Of a stretch of 64,000 nt of DNA, positions 43,774 to 52,578 are shown piece by piece. The stretch comes from Methanoregula sp. GTDB lineage: Archaea > Halobacteriota > Methanomicrobia > Methanomicrobiales > Methanospirillaceae. A program made the translations under genes and the position numbers. The stretch covers positions 8,738 through 72,737 of the forward strand of contig JBAZQB010000008.1 of assembly GCA_041645435.1 (NCBI GenBank), in the 5' to 3' direction. The stretch's first letter is position 1. Each line of letters begins with the position of its first letter. The notes beneath the pieces were generated by a model. It made no database searches. It had not been told where the DNA came from and was given only the letters and a program-made list of their open reading frames with translations.

Positions 43774-44078
43774 GACTCCCTCGTTTTTGAAACAGGCTCC
43801 GTTTGCCAAAATACGCCTTAAATGAGCGTATTCAATTTTCAGCGGATCTCCAAAATCTGAATATATTCTCAAAAAACAGGAGTTCTGGCACGGGGTTTTG
43901 GAAATGTGCGATTTTTAAGAGATTTTTGACAAAATAGCCCATTAAATCGGATTGAAATGATCCCTAATGGTACCTTTTGGATCGAGGATCGGCAATCAGG
44001 TGACCTATCCTCAGTGAATCGAATGAACATCACGGTTTTAAAAAAACCTGTTTTCCGGTGACCGGTCGGGATAATTCA
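43651..44078. repeat. 408-bp family tandem repeat, copy 1
   Basis: First of three tandem copies, about 428 bases because of a small difference in its first 100 bases. It begins at ccggatccgc and includes the end of the 43282 gene. From about 43811 to its end it is identical by eye to the matching part of copy 2. Confidence 0.85.
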
Positions 44079-44486
44079 CCGGATCCGCATATCCCACACC
44101 CGGCAGGGTCCGGTATCCCGGCCTTCGGTACCAGAGGGTGTCACCTGTCCGTACCTCTTCTCACACCAGAGCAGGACATGAGACTCCCCCTATTTCAAAA
44201 CAGGCTCATTTTGCAAAAATACGCCTTAAATGAGCGTATTCAATTTTCAGCGGATCTCCAAAATCTGAATATATTCTCAAAAAACAGGAGTTCTGGCACG
44301 GGGTTTTGGAAATGTGCGATTTTTAAGAGATTTTTGACAAAATAGCCCATTAAATCGGATTGAAATGATCCCTAATGGTACCTTTTGGATCGAGGATCGG
44401 CAATCAGGTGACCTATCCTCAGTGAATCGAATGAACATCACGGTTTTAAAAAAACCTGTTTTCCGGTGACCGGTCGGGATAATTCA
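44079..44486. repeat. 408-bp family tandem repeat, copy 2
   Basis: Exactly 408 bases to the same point of copy 3. It includes the core aatgatccctaatggtacc at about 44364-44382. The open frames inside it (at 44058 and 44466) are repeat artefacts rather than genes. No terminal inverted repeats beyond ccggtga/tcaccgg at the junctions. Confidence 0.85.
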
Positions 44487-44880
44487 CCGGATCCGCATAT
44501 CCCACACCCGGCAGGGTCCGGTATCCCGGCCTTCGGTACCAGAGGGTGTCACCTGTCCGTACCTCTTCTCACACCAGAGCAGGACATGAGACTCCCCCTG
44601 TTTCAAAACAGGCTCATTTTGCAAAAAGACGCCTTAAATGGGCTCATTCAGTTTTCAGCGGATCTCCAAAATCTGAATATATTCTCAAAAAACAGGAGTT
44701 CTGGCACGGGGTTTTAGAAATAAGCGAGTTTTAAGCGATTTTGGACAAAATAACCCGGAAAATCGGTTTAAAATGATCCCTAATGGTACCTTTTGGATCG
44801 AGGATCGGCACTCCAATGACCTGTCCCCCGTGAATCGGATTTCCCCCCCTGTTTTTAAAATACCCGTTTTCGGGCCACCT
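44487..44880. repeat. 408-bp family tandem repeat, copy 3 (diverged)
   Basis: Third copy, conserved in its first 220 bases and more diverged towards the end, but the core aatgatccctaatggtacc (about 44772-44790) is kept. Confidence 0.8.
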
Positions 44881-44963
44881 GTCACCTTTCCGGTTTGTTC
44901 CTCGTCGTTATCTCTTACCTGAAAAAATTTGACGCCGGGGATAACAACAGCGAAGTGGCGACA

Positions 44964-45611
44964 TCAGGAATATTTGTAATCAATATAAAGGACAAAATTA
45001 CCGCCGCCACTGGTTGAATGTACTAAAATGTTATAACTCCCGACAGCCGGGTAAGAAATACTGATCTGTTCATTGGAACCGGAACCCGCTGACCGGAAAT
45101 CATAATCACTTGTGGAGGGGAGCGTTGTTTTTTTAACATACAGGTCCAGATCTGCATTTTTTGGACCAACTAACCTGATGGAATACAACACGGTGGAGGG
45201 ATCACGGATATTGGTAGTAATCCGGTATGACCCCTTGGAATCAACATACCCGTTAATTGTTTCAGAGGGGGTGTGAGAATACGTTCCCGTTGTGGCCGGG
45301 GTCGCAGTGAGTTTCGGAGTCGGGGTAACCGTTACGGGTTTTGGGGGCGGGGCTGGGACGGGACTTTCCAGATACCCGATAACCCCAAGGATAAGGAAAA
45401 TACAAAATAAAATCACGCCAATGAGAAGGATCTTTTTAAGTGCCGACATCCCCTGCTTTGCCGGCAGGGGCTGTGGCTGAATTACCGGCTGCGGATATCC
45501 GTAAGGGGGCGCTTGTACCGGTACGATTTGAAGTGACGCCCCGCAATGTTCACAGAATTTCCCTTCCGGAGTGATGTTCCCGCAATTCTGGCATACGACG
45601 ATAATGTACAC
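44964..45611 (-). CDS. Zinc-ribbon membrane protein with extracellular PPC-like domain
   Basis: About 215 residues: N-terminal zinc ribbon (CQNCGNITPEGKFCEHCG), Pro/Gln-rich linker, one transmembrane helix (LLIGVILFCIFLILGVIGYL) and an extracellular beta domain (about 115-215) resembling prepeptidase C-terminal domains (ISYPAVGSYNILVHS). Zinc ribbon inside, beta domain outside. A GTG at 45611 could start the protein, but the order GGGGGTG, six bases, ATCGTC is the same as in the gene at 40397, so ATC at 45602 is an equally good start. The two genes share the zinc ribbon and are paralogues there. Confidence 0.72.
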   Translation of the reverse strand: MYIIVVCQNCGNITPEGKFCEHCGASLQIVPVQAPPYGYPQPVIQPQPLPAKQGMSALKKILLIGVILFCIFLILGVIGYLESPVPAPPPKPVTVTPTPKLTATPATTGTYSHTPSETINGYVDSKGSYRITTNIRDPSTVLYSIRLVGPKNADLDLYVKKTTLPSTSDYDFRSAGSGSNEQISISYPAVGSYNILVHSTSGGGNFVLYIDYKYS

Positions 45612-45710
45612 CCCCGGTGATTACAGTTAACAGCCTGTCAATAATAATTAATCTTTTGATTCAGCCGATAAATGGACATGAGTCTCCCCGGTAGAACGCT
45701 TCTATGTGCC

Positions 45711-45929
45711 TTATCTGTCAATGCGGGTCAGGTCAATGGCCCGTATTCCATCGGTGCGTAAACGGCCCGCGATGCTAACCGGTTTTAAAAGAACACGATA
45801 TCGGGGTTCCTTCGTTACCCCGGGTTCCTGAACCCCACACTCACCGTTAACGGTGAAGATATCGATCGTAAAAGAGATTGGGACCGTGTGTGCTCGTGTA
45901 TTTCTGACCCGGAACACACACCAGCACAT
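45711..45929 (-). CDS. Possible small protein or domain remnant after the zinc-ribbon gene
   Basis: A 72-residue frame whose ATG overlaps the TGA of the upstream zinc-ribbon gene (TGATG). The sequence alternates hydrophobic and polar residues (VPISFTIDIFTVNGECG, EPRYRVLLKPVSIAGRL) like a beta-sandwich strand set. It may be a genuine coupled gene or a frameshifted former extension of its neighbour. Low certainty. Confidence 0.35.
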   Translation of the reverse strand: MCWCVFRVRNTRAHTVPISFTIDIFTVNGECGVQEPGVTKEPRYRVLLKPVSIAGRLRTDGIRAIDLTRIDR

Positions 45930-46303
45930 CAGCGACGCGGCTGGATCAGGTTCGCGTATTGCTGCTGATCGATGTAGGAACGGAATCCCTTCAATGCCTT
46001 TACCGGAATTCCGCGTGCCTGTTCGCTCTTAAATACCGTTTCAAGTTCGCCCCGCAACTGGCTGGCATCCATACCGGGTGCAAGGCGTGATCCATACCGC
46101 TCCCGGATCCAGAGTGCGATGCGGGAGTAGTCGGAATTTTTTCCGGTTTTTGCCATTTTTGAAGACGGGGAGTAAGAACCATACATTGGGTACGGGGCAG
46201 GACTTTGCGGACTCGGGGCGCTACGGCTTGTAACGGGTTTTCCACACTGCTCACAGAACCGGGAATATTCAGGAATCTTTTCACCGCAGTGCTCGCAATA
46301 CAT
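45929..46303 (-). CDS. Small zinc-ribbon protein with C-terminal helical domain
   Basis: A 124-residue protein: zinc ribbon MYCEHCGEKIPEYSRFCEQCG at the start, a Ser/Pro-rich linker and a helical domain (SRIALWIRERYGSRLAPGMD, RGIPVKALKGFRSYIDQQQ). No membrane segment. The ATG at 46303 starts directly at the zinc ribbon; the frame is open upstream to 46339 but has no conserved features. Function unknown. Confidence 0.68.
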   Translation of the reverse strand: MYCEHCGEKIPEYSRFCEQCGKPVTSRSAPSPQSPAPYPMYGSYSPSSKMAKTGKNSDYSRIALWIRERYGSRLAPGMDASQLRGELETVFKSEQARGIPVKALKGFRSYIDQQQYANLIQPRR

Positions 46304-46466
46304 CCGGATACCCTCACGCTGATACTGAATTGTATACAATACAAGTAATTAACGATTTACCCGGAATTAAAAACAGGGATCGCGTTTTCATACGATCGAT
46401 TCACACCAACGGGGGTATGGACACTCACCGGTTCATGTATAGATCAAAAAAGGATGGGGAAAAGGA

Positions 46467-48146
46467 TTACCTGAATTTTCTGGCAAACAGCACTACGGCA
46501 ATAAGCGAGATTACCGCGAGGAACCCTTCAAACCCGGGAGTCGGTTCTGGACCAGAAAGTGTCCTGGTAACCTGGATTGGATCGGCAGAACCAATGTGTA
46601 GCAGCGATTCATCATCCGCATAATTCTCATTAGTGAGCTTCAGAATATAGGTGCCCTGTTTCAAGTGTAAACTGGTGGGGGTGACTCCCTTATACACATC
46701 ATCAATATACACGTTCGCGCCATCGGGAACAGAATTGACGAATACGACAGTATCAAGCGGAGTATTCACTTTGAGCGTAGTATGCATGGATGCAGATTCT
46801 CCCGAGGCCGACGTATACACCGTGCTTTGCGTTACATACCCGGATTTCGAGAACGTATAGGTATACGTACCCGGTACGATATTTGTCACAGTTATCGGAG
46901 TGATTCCCTTATACACGTCATCCAGCAACACTGCAGCACCGGTAGGATCGGAAGTGATAGTGATCTGTGCAGGCAGGACTTCATCAGATTTTTTTAACCG
47001 GGTAGACATACTTCCGGCTTCTCCCGAGGCCGACGTATACACCGTGCTTTGCGTTACATACCCGGATTTCGAAAACGTGTAGGTATGCGTACCCGGTACG
47101 ATATTTGTCACGGTAACCGGAGTGATTCCCTTGTAAACTCCGTCTGACGAGACCTGAGCACCCGTTGGATCGGATGAGATAGCCAGGGAAGCGGGAAGCG
47201 GTGATGAGGAAAACTTCTGGACTCTGGCGTTGTTGCGGTCAATCAGATACACATTGCCGCTCGAATCCACGGCAATATCAGAGATCGGATTTGAAAATTG
47301 TCCATCTCCTTTCCCGGGAGTTCCAAACCGGGTCAGAAGGACTCCTGCGGGAGAATACTTGTACACATGCGAATCCCAGATCTCTGATATATACACATTG
47401 CCGGTTGCATCCACGGCGATACCGATGAATCCCTTCAGCCCCTGTCCTCCATAAGCGGGTCCTTCCCATCGGGTAATGAACTGGCCGGATGACGTGAATT
47501 TCTGGACACGGTAGGTATTGTAGTCCACAACATACACATTGTCAGACGCATCCACTGCGATACCAAGAGGAATACTGAACTGACCATCGCCGGTACCAAA
47601 GCTGCCCCATGCAGTGATGAACTGTCCGGTCGGAGAGAATTTCTGGACCCGGTGGTTGTAGTGATCGGTCACATATACATTGCCCTGGGAATCCACAGCC
47701 ACAGCGAATGGATCATTGAACTGACCATTTCCTGTACCATACGATCCCCATGCCGTCAGGTATGTGCCCGTTGAGGAGAATTTCTGGACCCGGTGGTTGT
47801 AGCGGTCCGTGACATACACATTACCGTTTGCATCCACGGCAATACCATTTGACTCGTTGAATTGTCCAGCCAGGAGCCCTTTCGAACCCCAGCCAAGAAT
47901 ATACTGTCCTTCAGGAGTAAACTTTGAAACACGGTTGTTCTGTGGATCGGTGACATATATGTTGCCGCTTCTATCGATTGCCACTGCTTCGGGACTTAAA
48001 AACTGCCCATCCCCGGTTCCCATGGATCCCCATTTCGCAACATACAGATACGTTTCTGCTGCCTGAACTCCCTGGACGATCACGAGAAACAGGAGAATGC
48101 ACAGAACCGTTTTCACCGGATTCTTCATGAACCATGTACCCTGCAT
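46467..48146 (-). CDS. Surface protein: NHL repeats, three PEGA domains, PGF-CTERM-like tail
   Basis: A 559-residue exported protein. Signal peptide (about 12-30), about six NHL beta-propeller repeats (GNIYVTDPQNNRVSKFTPEG, GNVYVTDRYNHRVQKFS and so on, about 35-330), three PEGA domains (about 331-400, 401-470, 471-535; SDPTGAQVSSDGVYKGITP) and a C-terminal PGFEGFLAVISLIAVVLF with RKFR, close to the PGF-CTERM sorting signal used by archaeosortase. It is likely anchored to the cell surface via lipid after sorting. ATG at 48146 follows GGAGTG. Confidence 0.85.
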   Translation of the reverse strand: MQGTWFMKNPVKTVLCILLFLVIVQGVQAAETYLYVAKWGSMGTGDGQFLSPEAVAIDRSGNIYVTDPQNNRVSKFTPEGQYILGWGSKGLLAGQFNESNGIAVDANGNVYVTDRYNHRVQKFSSTGTYLTAWGSYGTGNGQFNDPFAVAVDSQGNVYVTDHYNHRVQKFSPTGQFITAWGSFGTGDGQFSIPLGIAVDASDNVYVVDYNTYRVQKFTSSGQFITRWEGPAYGGQGLKGFIGIAVDATGNVYISEIWDSHVYKYSPAGVLLTRFGTPGKGDGQFSNPISDIAVDSSGNVYLIDRNNARVQKFSSSPLPASLAISSDPTGAQVSSDGVYKGITPVTVTNIVPGTHTYTFSKSGYVTQSTVYTSASGEAGSMSTRLKKSDEVLPAQITITSDPTGAAVLLDDVYKGITPITVTNIVPGTYTYTFSKSGYVTQSTVYTSASGESASMHTTLKVNTPLDTVVFVNSVPDGANVYIDDVYKGVTPTSLHLKQGTYILKLTNENYADDESLLHIGSADPIQVTRTLSGPEPTPGFEGFLAVISLIAVVLFARKFR

Positions 48147-48265
48147 GTATCAAACACTCCGTTAGATGTGACATTTGCACACCAATTCTTATATCTTTGG
48201 ATAATTTGCTGCGAAGTCGTTTACCTGTGCCATACGCCATCGGGTATCGGAAAAACACCTTTTAC

Positions 48266-48493
48266 GGGCTTTGTTGAAACACCAATGACAGACAAGCATT
48301 CGCTCTTGGGGGCTCTTTGCCCATCGTGCTTCCGCCCCCGCCGCTCGGGCATCCCCCTATATTGCGATAAACCCCATAAAGTTGATGACTCCGGGGGATC
48401 AAGGGGATACTCCCCTTGGGCTGCCTCCCCCTTTGGGGGAGAGAGGGGGTCACCCTCCGAGCAGATGCGGAGAATAAACGAAAAAAGGATTTC
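48266..48493 (+). repeat. Repeat family 2, left copy
   Basis: A copy of about 230 bases that recurs in opposite orientation at 50779-50960. Matching blocks include gggctttgttgaaac, gacaagcattcgctctt, ctcgggcatccccc, attgcgataa and ataaacgaaaaaaggattt. It differs from the right copy by an inserted segment carrying two hairpins (about 48392-48444). Confidence 0.75.
48400..48441. terminator. Two perfect GC-rich hairpins in tandem
   Basis: caaggggatactccccttg (48400-48418) and ctccccctttgggggag (48425-48441) can each form a perfect stem-loop. They sit downstream of the minus-strand gene ending at 48533, where an end of transcription is expected. No T-tract follows, so a role as terminator is only a possibility. 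Confidence 0.35.
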
Positions 48494-48532
48494 AACAGAG
48501 CCTCTTTGCGGCAAAGTGCCTGCCTGCAGGAA

Positions 48533-49591
48533 TCAGATCTTTGAACCCTCTCCCGGGTTCCCGTTTTTATCATCAGCAAATTCCCTGCAGGCAAACAGGA
48601 CTAAAAAGGGCAGAAGAAGAATCCAGTAGTGGAGATACTGCCGGATCAGAAGCGTCCCTAAGAGCAGGACTAAGAAGAGCCCGAGGACAATTTCAAACGG
48701 GGTCCGCAAACCGCGCCGGATCAGGCTGGCGATGGCAAAGACCAGCGTTGGCAGGACGACGGCAACACTTGCCATGGCATTTGCCGCAAAGGAAAGCGGG
48801 GAATCCGGCGCATAGGTGGGAAATGGGGTGACCTTTCCCGAAATATATTCCGGCATGACCCCGAAGGTATAGTAAATCCCGCTCCATCCGGTCTCAGACC
48901 CATAGGCAGCGAAAAGTGCGGCAAACATCACGATTATCACGACCGCAACCGGGATCAGGAAACGATAATACCGTTTGTCACCGGAAGCCCACATGAAGTA
49001 GAGAAGCGGCAGTATGGCGACAAGGGCGTATTGTTTATACCCGATGGCAAGTCCGACACAGACTCCCGCCCACACCCAGGCATGACGACGGGCTGCCACC
49101 AGCGAAAGGAGGAGGAAGAGGATCGCAAACTGCTCGCTGAACAGGAAGTATCCCTCGGTGAAAACGGATGCGACCAGAAAGAGGAACCCGGCAGTATATC
49201 CCGCCAGGAACCCGTAATCCTCCTCACCGAGTTTCCAGATCAGGCAGGCGCAGAGGAGATTCAGCACGGTCATTACGGCGGTATCTATCGTTCCTGCCGG
49301 GGCTGCCAGATCCATAACACTGACGGAAAAAAAGAGCAGGGGGGGTTTGGGATCGATATAATCCACATACGGCCTCATCCCTTCAACAATCATCCGGGCC
49401 ATCTCGTGAAACCGGCCGGCGTCATGAGAGATCCAGGCACTGTTTCCCAACGAGAGTGCATACATGATCCCGGCAATTGCCGCCGCGCAGATAATGTACC
49501 CTGAAAGACCCAGCACAATCCGCTGTTTTCTGCCCTGCATAAAACGCAAAACACGATCCTTGAGAAGTGAAACGGATTTACCGGTTTCCAT
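48533..49591 (-). CDS. GT-C type glycosyltransferase-like membrane protein
   Basis: About 352 residues with some nine to ten transmembrane helices. The early acidic motif SHDAGRFHEMARMIVEGMRPY followed by VDYIDPKPPLLFF is typical of family 39/83 glycosyltransferases that use lipid-phosphate sugars or transfer sugars outside the cell. No downstream soluble domain. The frame is open to 49729, but the ATG at 49591 gives a normal N-terminus; an ATG at 49636 is also possible and no ribosome binding site is convincing. It lies between the two inverted repeat-family-2 copies, together with the TPR gene. Confidence 0.68.
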   Translation of the reverse strand: METGKSVSLLKDRVLRFMQGRKQRIVLGLSGYIICAAAIAGIMYALSLGNSAWISHDAGRFHEMARMIVEGMRPYVDYIDPKPPLLFFSVSVMDLAAPAGTIDTAVMTVLNLLCACLIWKLGEEDYGFLAGYTAGFLFLVASVFTEGYFLFSEQFAILFLLLSLVAARRHAWVWAGVCVGLAIGYKQYALVAILPLLYFMWASGDKRYYRFLIPVAVVIIVMFAALFAAYGSETGWSGIYYTFGVMPEYISGKVTPFPTYAPDSPLSFAANAMASVAVVLPTLVFAIASLIRRGLRTPFEIVLGLFLVLLLGTLLIRQYLHYWILLLPFLVLFACREFADDKNGNPGEGSKI

Positions 49592-49744
49592 TAAGGAGAA
49601 GGTGAACGATTGAGATATTTGAATATGCCGGAACATTCGAGGGGTTGAAAATAATCCGAACCAGGAAAATAGCAGGTCTTCTTCCCCTTCAGGGCATACG
49701 GGGTAGCTGATCGCAGCAATACTAACCAACCTTTCTAAAAAAAT

Positions 49745-50488
49745 TCAGGCAGGGCGACGCCGCTTCCACACGGCAACTCCCACCACCAGAATGATTGCCC
49801 CTATCAACACACACAAGATCGGGGAAGACAGGATTTGGTGGATAAGTGCAGTTCCCGGGTTCTGACAAACACTGGAGTTTTTGGGATCGGGGACACTTTC
49901 TTTGCAATAAGAAACAATGGATTTTTCATACGAGTCCACTGCTTCAGAAAACATAGCGAAATTCATGAGAGTGGCGCCACGGTTCCGCCACGCATCGGCG
50001 TAATCCGGGTTGAGGGCAAGCGCCTGGTCATACGACTCAACCGCTTTTGAAAACTTACCGAGCTTTCCAAGAGCTATTCCGCGGTTGTACCACGTTTCGG
50101 CGTCGTATGGGTCGATAGCGGTTGCATTGTCATACGAGTCAATTGCTTCCTCATACAGGGCGGAATTACTCAGCGCGACTCCGCGGTTCTGCCACGCCTC
50201 AACATAAGAGGGCTTGAGGGCAAGCGCCTTGTCATAGGAAGCAACGGCTTCCGGATACAGATAGAGAGCACTCAGCGCATTTCCCCGGTTGTACCATGTA
50301 TAGGTATCATTTGGATCGACAATAATTGCCTTATCAAACGAATTGACGGCTTCTGAATACTGACCTAGTCTGGAAAAAGTCACACCCTCGTTGTAATACT
50401 GCACCGCAAGGACATCAAACGCGGTTGCACAAGGACAGATGAGCACCAGGAACAGGACAAATCCGGATAAAAAGAGAGTCTTGTTCAT
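49745..50488 (-). CDS. Exported TPR protein with C-terminal membrane helix
   Basis: A 247-residue protein: signal peptide (about 4-24), five TPR repeats (about 25-195; repeated YNRGNALSALYLYPEAVASY-like units) and a C-terminal transmembrane helix (LCVLIGAIILVVGVAVW) with RRR tail. The TPRs would face outside or the periplasm-like space. Role: scaffold, partner unknown. Confidence 0.8.
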   Translation of the reverse strand: MNKTLFLSGFVLFLVLICPCATAFDVLAVQYYNEGVTFSRLGQYSEAVNSFDKAIIVDPNDTYTWYNRGNALSALYLYPEAVASYDKALALKPSYVEAWQNRGVALSNSALYEEAIDSYDNATAIDPYDAETWYNRGIALGKLGKFSKAVESYDQALALNPDYADAWRNRGATLMNFAMFSEAVDSYEKSIVSYCKESVPDPKNSSVCQNPGTALIHQILSSPILCVLIGAIILVVGVAVWKRRRPA

Positions 50489-50677
50489 CGCGTCCCGGAT
50501 TTGAAGTCTGTGGTTTCAGCTATTTAATTTTGTTATTCATATTTTGCTCTGTTGAAACGAGCATGAACCATTAAGTTCACTCCCAAACCATGAAAATCGT
50601 TTTTATGATTCTCCCCCGCCTCAGGGCCTCTTTTTAGGCACGGCGGGGCAAGGAGGTTTTCGTTTTTAGTCACTAAA

Positions 50678-50709
50678 TCGCCGCGGGGGTGCCCCGTCGG
50701 GGGCGGCGA
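50678..50709. other. GC-rich two-level stem-loop
   Basis: Outer arms tcgccg (50678-50683) and cggcga (50704-50709) enclose an inner perfect stem cgggg/ccccg (50684-50696). It lies downstream of the PPK2 gene end (minus strand) and could mark the 3' end of that transcript. Confidence 0.35.
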
Positions 50710-50778
50710 CGTTCATCGCAACTGGGGGTATGGGGGTCTCAACCCCCATCACATTAAAGAGGACAATTTTCAGGGGAA

Positions 50779-50960
50779 ATCCTTTTTTCGTTTATTGTCT
50801 GCGTCTGTTCGGAGGGTGACCCCCTTTTTTTAAGAGTCATCAACCTTCTGCGGGTTATCGCAATATTGGGGGATGCCCGAGCGACGGGAGCGGAAGCACT
50901 CTGGGCTGGAGCTCCTAAGAGCGATTGCTTGTCTCTCTTCAGGGTTTCAACAAAGCCCAT
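50779..50960 (-). repeat. Repeat family 2, right copy (inverted)
   Basis: Reverse-complement copy of 48266-48493, about 180 bases, without the hairpin insertion. The two copies flank the glycosyltransferase-like and TPR genes. Confidence 0.75.
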
Positions 50961-51007
50961 ATTTTAATGAAAGAAAAATTCCGGTATCTGGATCAGCCCG
51001 GTCCTGA

Positions 51008-52522
51008 TCATTTCGTTTTCTTCCTGCCGGTGCGGGATACCGCATCCTCCAGCACCGCAACGATCGTTGCCATGATTTTTATCCGGGCAAAGTACTTGTC
51101 ATTGGATTCGACAAGGGTCCACGGAATCGCCGGTGTACTGGTCTTTTCAATCATCTCTTCGGTTGCCGTACGGTAGATATCCCACTTTTCCCGGTTTCTC
51201 CAGTCTTCATCCGTGATCTTGTATTTTTTCAGGGGATCAGCTTCACGTTCCCTGAACCGCTGGATCTGGGTGTCCTGGTCGATCTGGAGCCAGAACTTGA
51301 TGAGGACCCCGCCGGATCTCACCAGGTAATCCTCGAGAGTATTGATCTCCTGGTAGGCACGCTGCCATTCCGGTTCCGTGCAGAACCCTTCAACGCGTTC
51401 GACAAGCACCCTGCCGTACCATGTGCGATCAAAGATGGTGATATCCCCTGCCTTGGGAAGGCTGCGGATAAAGCGCCAGAGATAGTGATGGCTTTTTTCG
51501 TCGGGGGTTGGGGCGGCAATGGGTTCAACCACGCTGCACCGGGGGTTCAGCGCCCGGTCCAGCCGGATAATTGCCCCGCCCTTGCCTGCCGCATCACATC
51601 CCTCAAACATGATGGTGACCGGGATCTTCTTTTCATGGATGAGATACTGGAGTGTATGCAGACGGTCTTCACATTCAGAGAGACGGTGAGCATATTCATC
51701 TTCAGACAGTGATTTCGTGAGATCCAATGCCTGCAGGAGAGCGTACTGCACTTCCCGGTCTTTTTCCGCGGCCCGTGTTTTTTTCCGGTTTGGTTTTACC
51801 TCAGCAGCGGATCTGGCCCTGAGGGCATCTTCCATGCGGCTGATGATCGTTTCATGGACTTTTACTATTGCATAACGCCGGTCATTGCCTTCCACTACGG
51901 TCCATGGCGCCTTCGGTATGCTTGTTTCGATGATCAGTCTCTCCAGATTCGGCAGCATGAAGTCGTAATCCCGCAGTTTTTTTGGTGCCCTGCTGTTATC
52001 TTCGGAAAAGTCCTTGTGCAGATCTTCAAATTTTTTCAGCCGCTTCTTCTGCTCTTTCTTACTGACATGTAAAAAAAACTTGATGATGACTGCACCATCA
52101 GTAACGAGTTGTTCTTCCATGGCGATGATATCCAGGAGTGACTGGGGAGAGAACGGGGACTTTTTGTTCCCGTACGAGCCGGCAAGCAGGGTATCGGTGT
52201 ACCAGCTCCGGTCAAAGATAGCGATCTGTCCCTGTGAAGGGGTGTTTACCCAGAATCTCCAGAGCATCGGGTGAGCCTGCTCAACCTCGTTGGGCTGTTG
52301 CGTGGAGCGGACCCGGTAGCCCCGGGGATCAAGGGCATAGGTGAGCCGGTTGATGGTATTGGATATCCCGGAAAATCTCCAGCCTTCAAAGATCATAATC
52401 ACCGGAATTTTCCGGTCCCGGAACTCCCGCTGGAGCACCCCGAGACGTTCGCGGAGACCAACAATCACCGCATCATATGCATTTTTATCAAGTGCCAGGT
52501 CCAGATCGTATTTGTCAAACAT
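51008..52522 (-). CDS. Two-domain PPK2 polyphosphate phosphotransferase
   Basis: A 504-residue protein with two PPK2 domains. The second (about 275-500) has a complete Walker A, FEGCDAAGKGG, and the lid and Walker B region ITIFDRTWYGRVLVERVEG. The first (about 10-250) keeps FDRSWY but has a degenerate loop, FEGWRFSGISN, so only the second is expected to bind phosphates fully. Two-domain PPK2 enzymes of this kind are polyphosphate:AMP phosphotransferases that make ADP from AMP. It starts 56 bases after the TrkA-N/RyR gene and may belong to the same transcript as the ESCRT-like genes. Confidence 0.83.
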   Translation of the reverse strand: MFDKYDLDLALDKNAYDAVIVGLRERLGVLQREFRDRKIPVIMIFEGWRFSGISNTINRLTYALDPRGYRVRSTQQPNEVEQAHPMLWRFWVNTPSQGQIAIFDRSWYTDTLLAGSYGNKKSPFSPQSLLDIIAMEEQLVTDGAVIIKFFLHVSKKEQKKRLKKFEDLHKDFSEDNSRAPKKLRDYDFMLPNLERLIIETSIPKAPWTVVEGNDRRYAIVKVHETIISRMEDALRARSAAEVKPNRKKTRAAEKDREVQYALLQALDLTKSLSEDEYAHRLSECEDRLHTLQYLIHEKKIPVTIMFEGCDAAGKGGAIIRLDRALNPRCSVVEPIAAPTPDEKSHHYLWRFIRSLPKAGDITIFDRTWYGRVLVERVEGFCTEPEWQRAYQEINTLEDYLVRSGGVLIKFWLQIDQDTQIQRFREREADPLKKYKITDEDWRNREKWDIYRTATEEMIEKTSTPAIPWTLVESNDKYFARIKIMATIVAVLEDAVSRTGRKKTK

Positions 52523-52578
52523 AAGATAATCTGTGTTGAGACTTCCGGGAATATAAAATAAAGGTTAAAAAATACTGG

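Larger units (their letters stand above)
48147..48532. other. Intergenic region holding the left inverted-repeat copy and two hairpins
   Basis: Contains the repeat-family-2 copy (48266-48493) and within it two perfect hairpins (48400-48418 and 48425-48441). No supported gene. Confidence 0.5.
50489..51007. other. Intergenic region with structured segment and right repeat copy
   Basis: About 520 bases. Contains the hairpin at 50678-50709 and the right copy of repeat family 2 (50779-50960). No gene seen. Confidence 0.5.

Noticed and set aside
44058..44717. Two nearly identical frames beginning MTGRDNSPDPHIPHPAG
   Set aside because: They lie fully inside the 408-bp repeat, repeat with its period and have no ribosome binding site or conserved domain; repeat artefacts.
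43651..44880. CRISPR array
   Set aside because: Units are about 408 bases with no short repeat/spacer alternation and no cas genes near by.
48168..48629. Plus-strand frame of 153 codons and its minus-strand counterparts
   Set aside because: They run through the repeat-family-2 copy and hairpins and into the end of the glycosyltransferase-like gene; composition is not protein-like.
50754..50960. Minus-strand frame MGFVETLKRDKQSLLGAP
   Set aside because: It coincides with the inverted repeat copy; a similar frame in the other copy is broken, so it is not supported as a gene.
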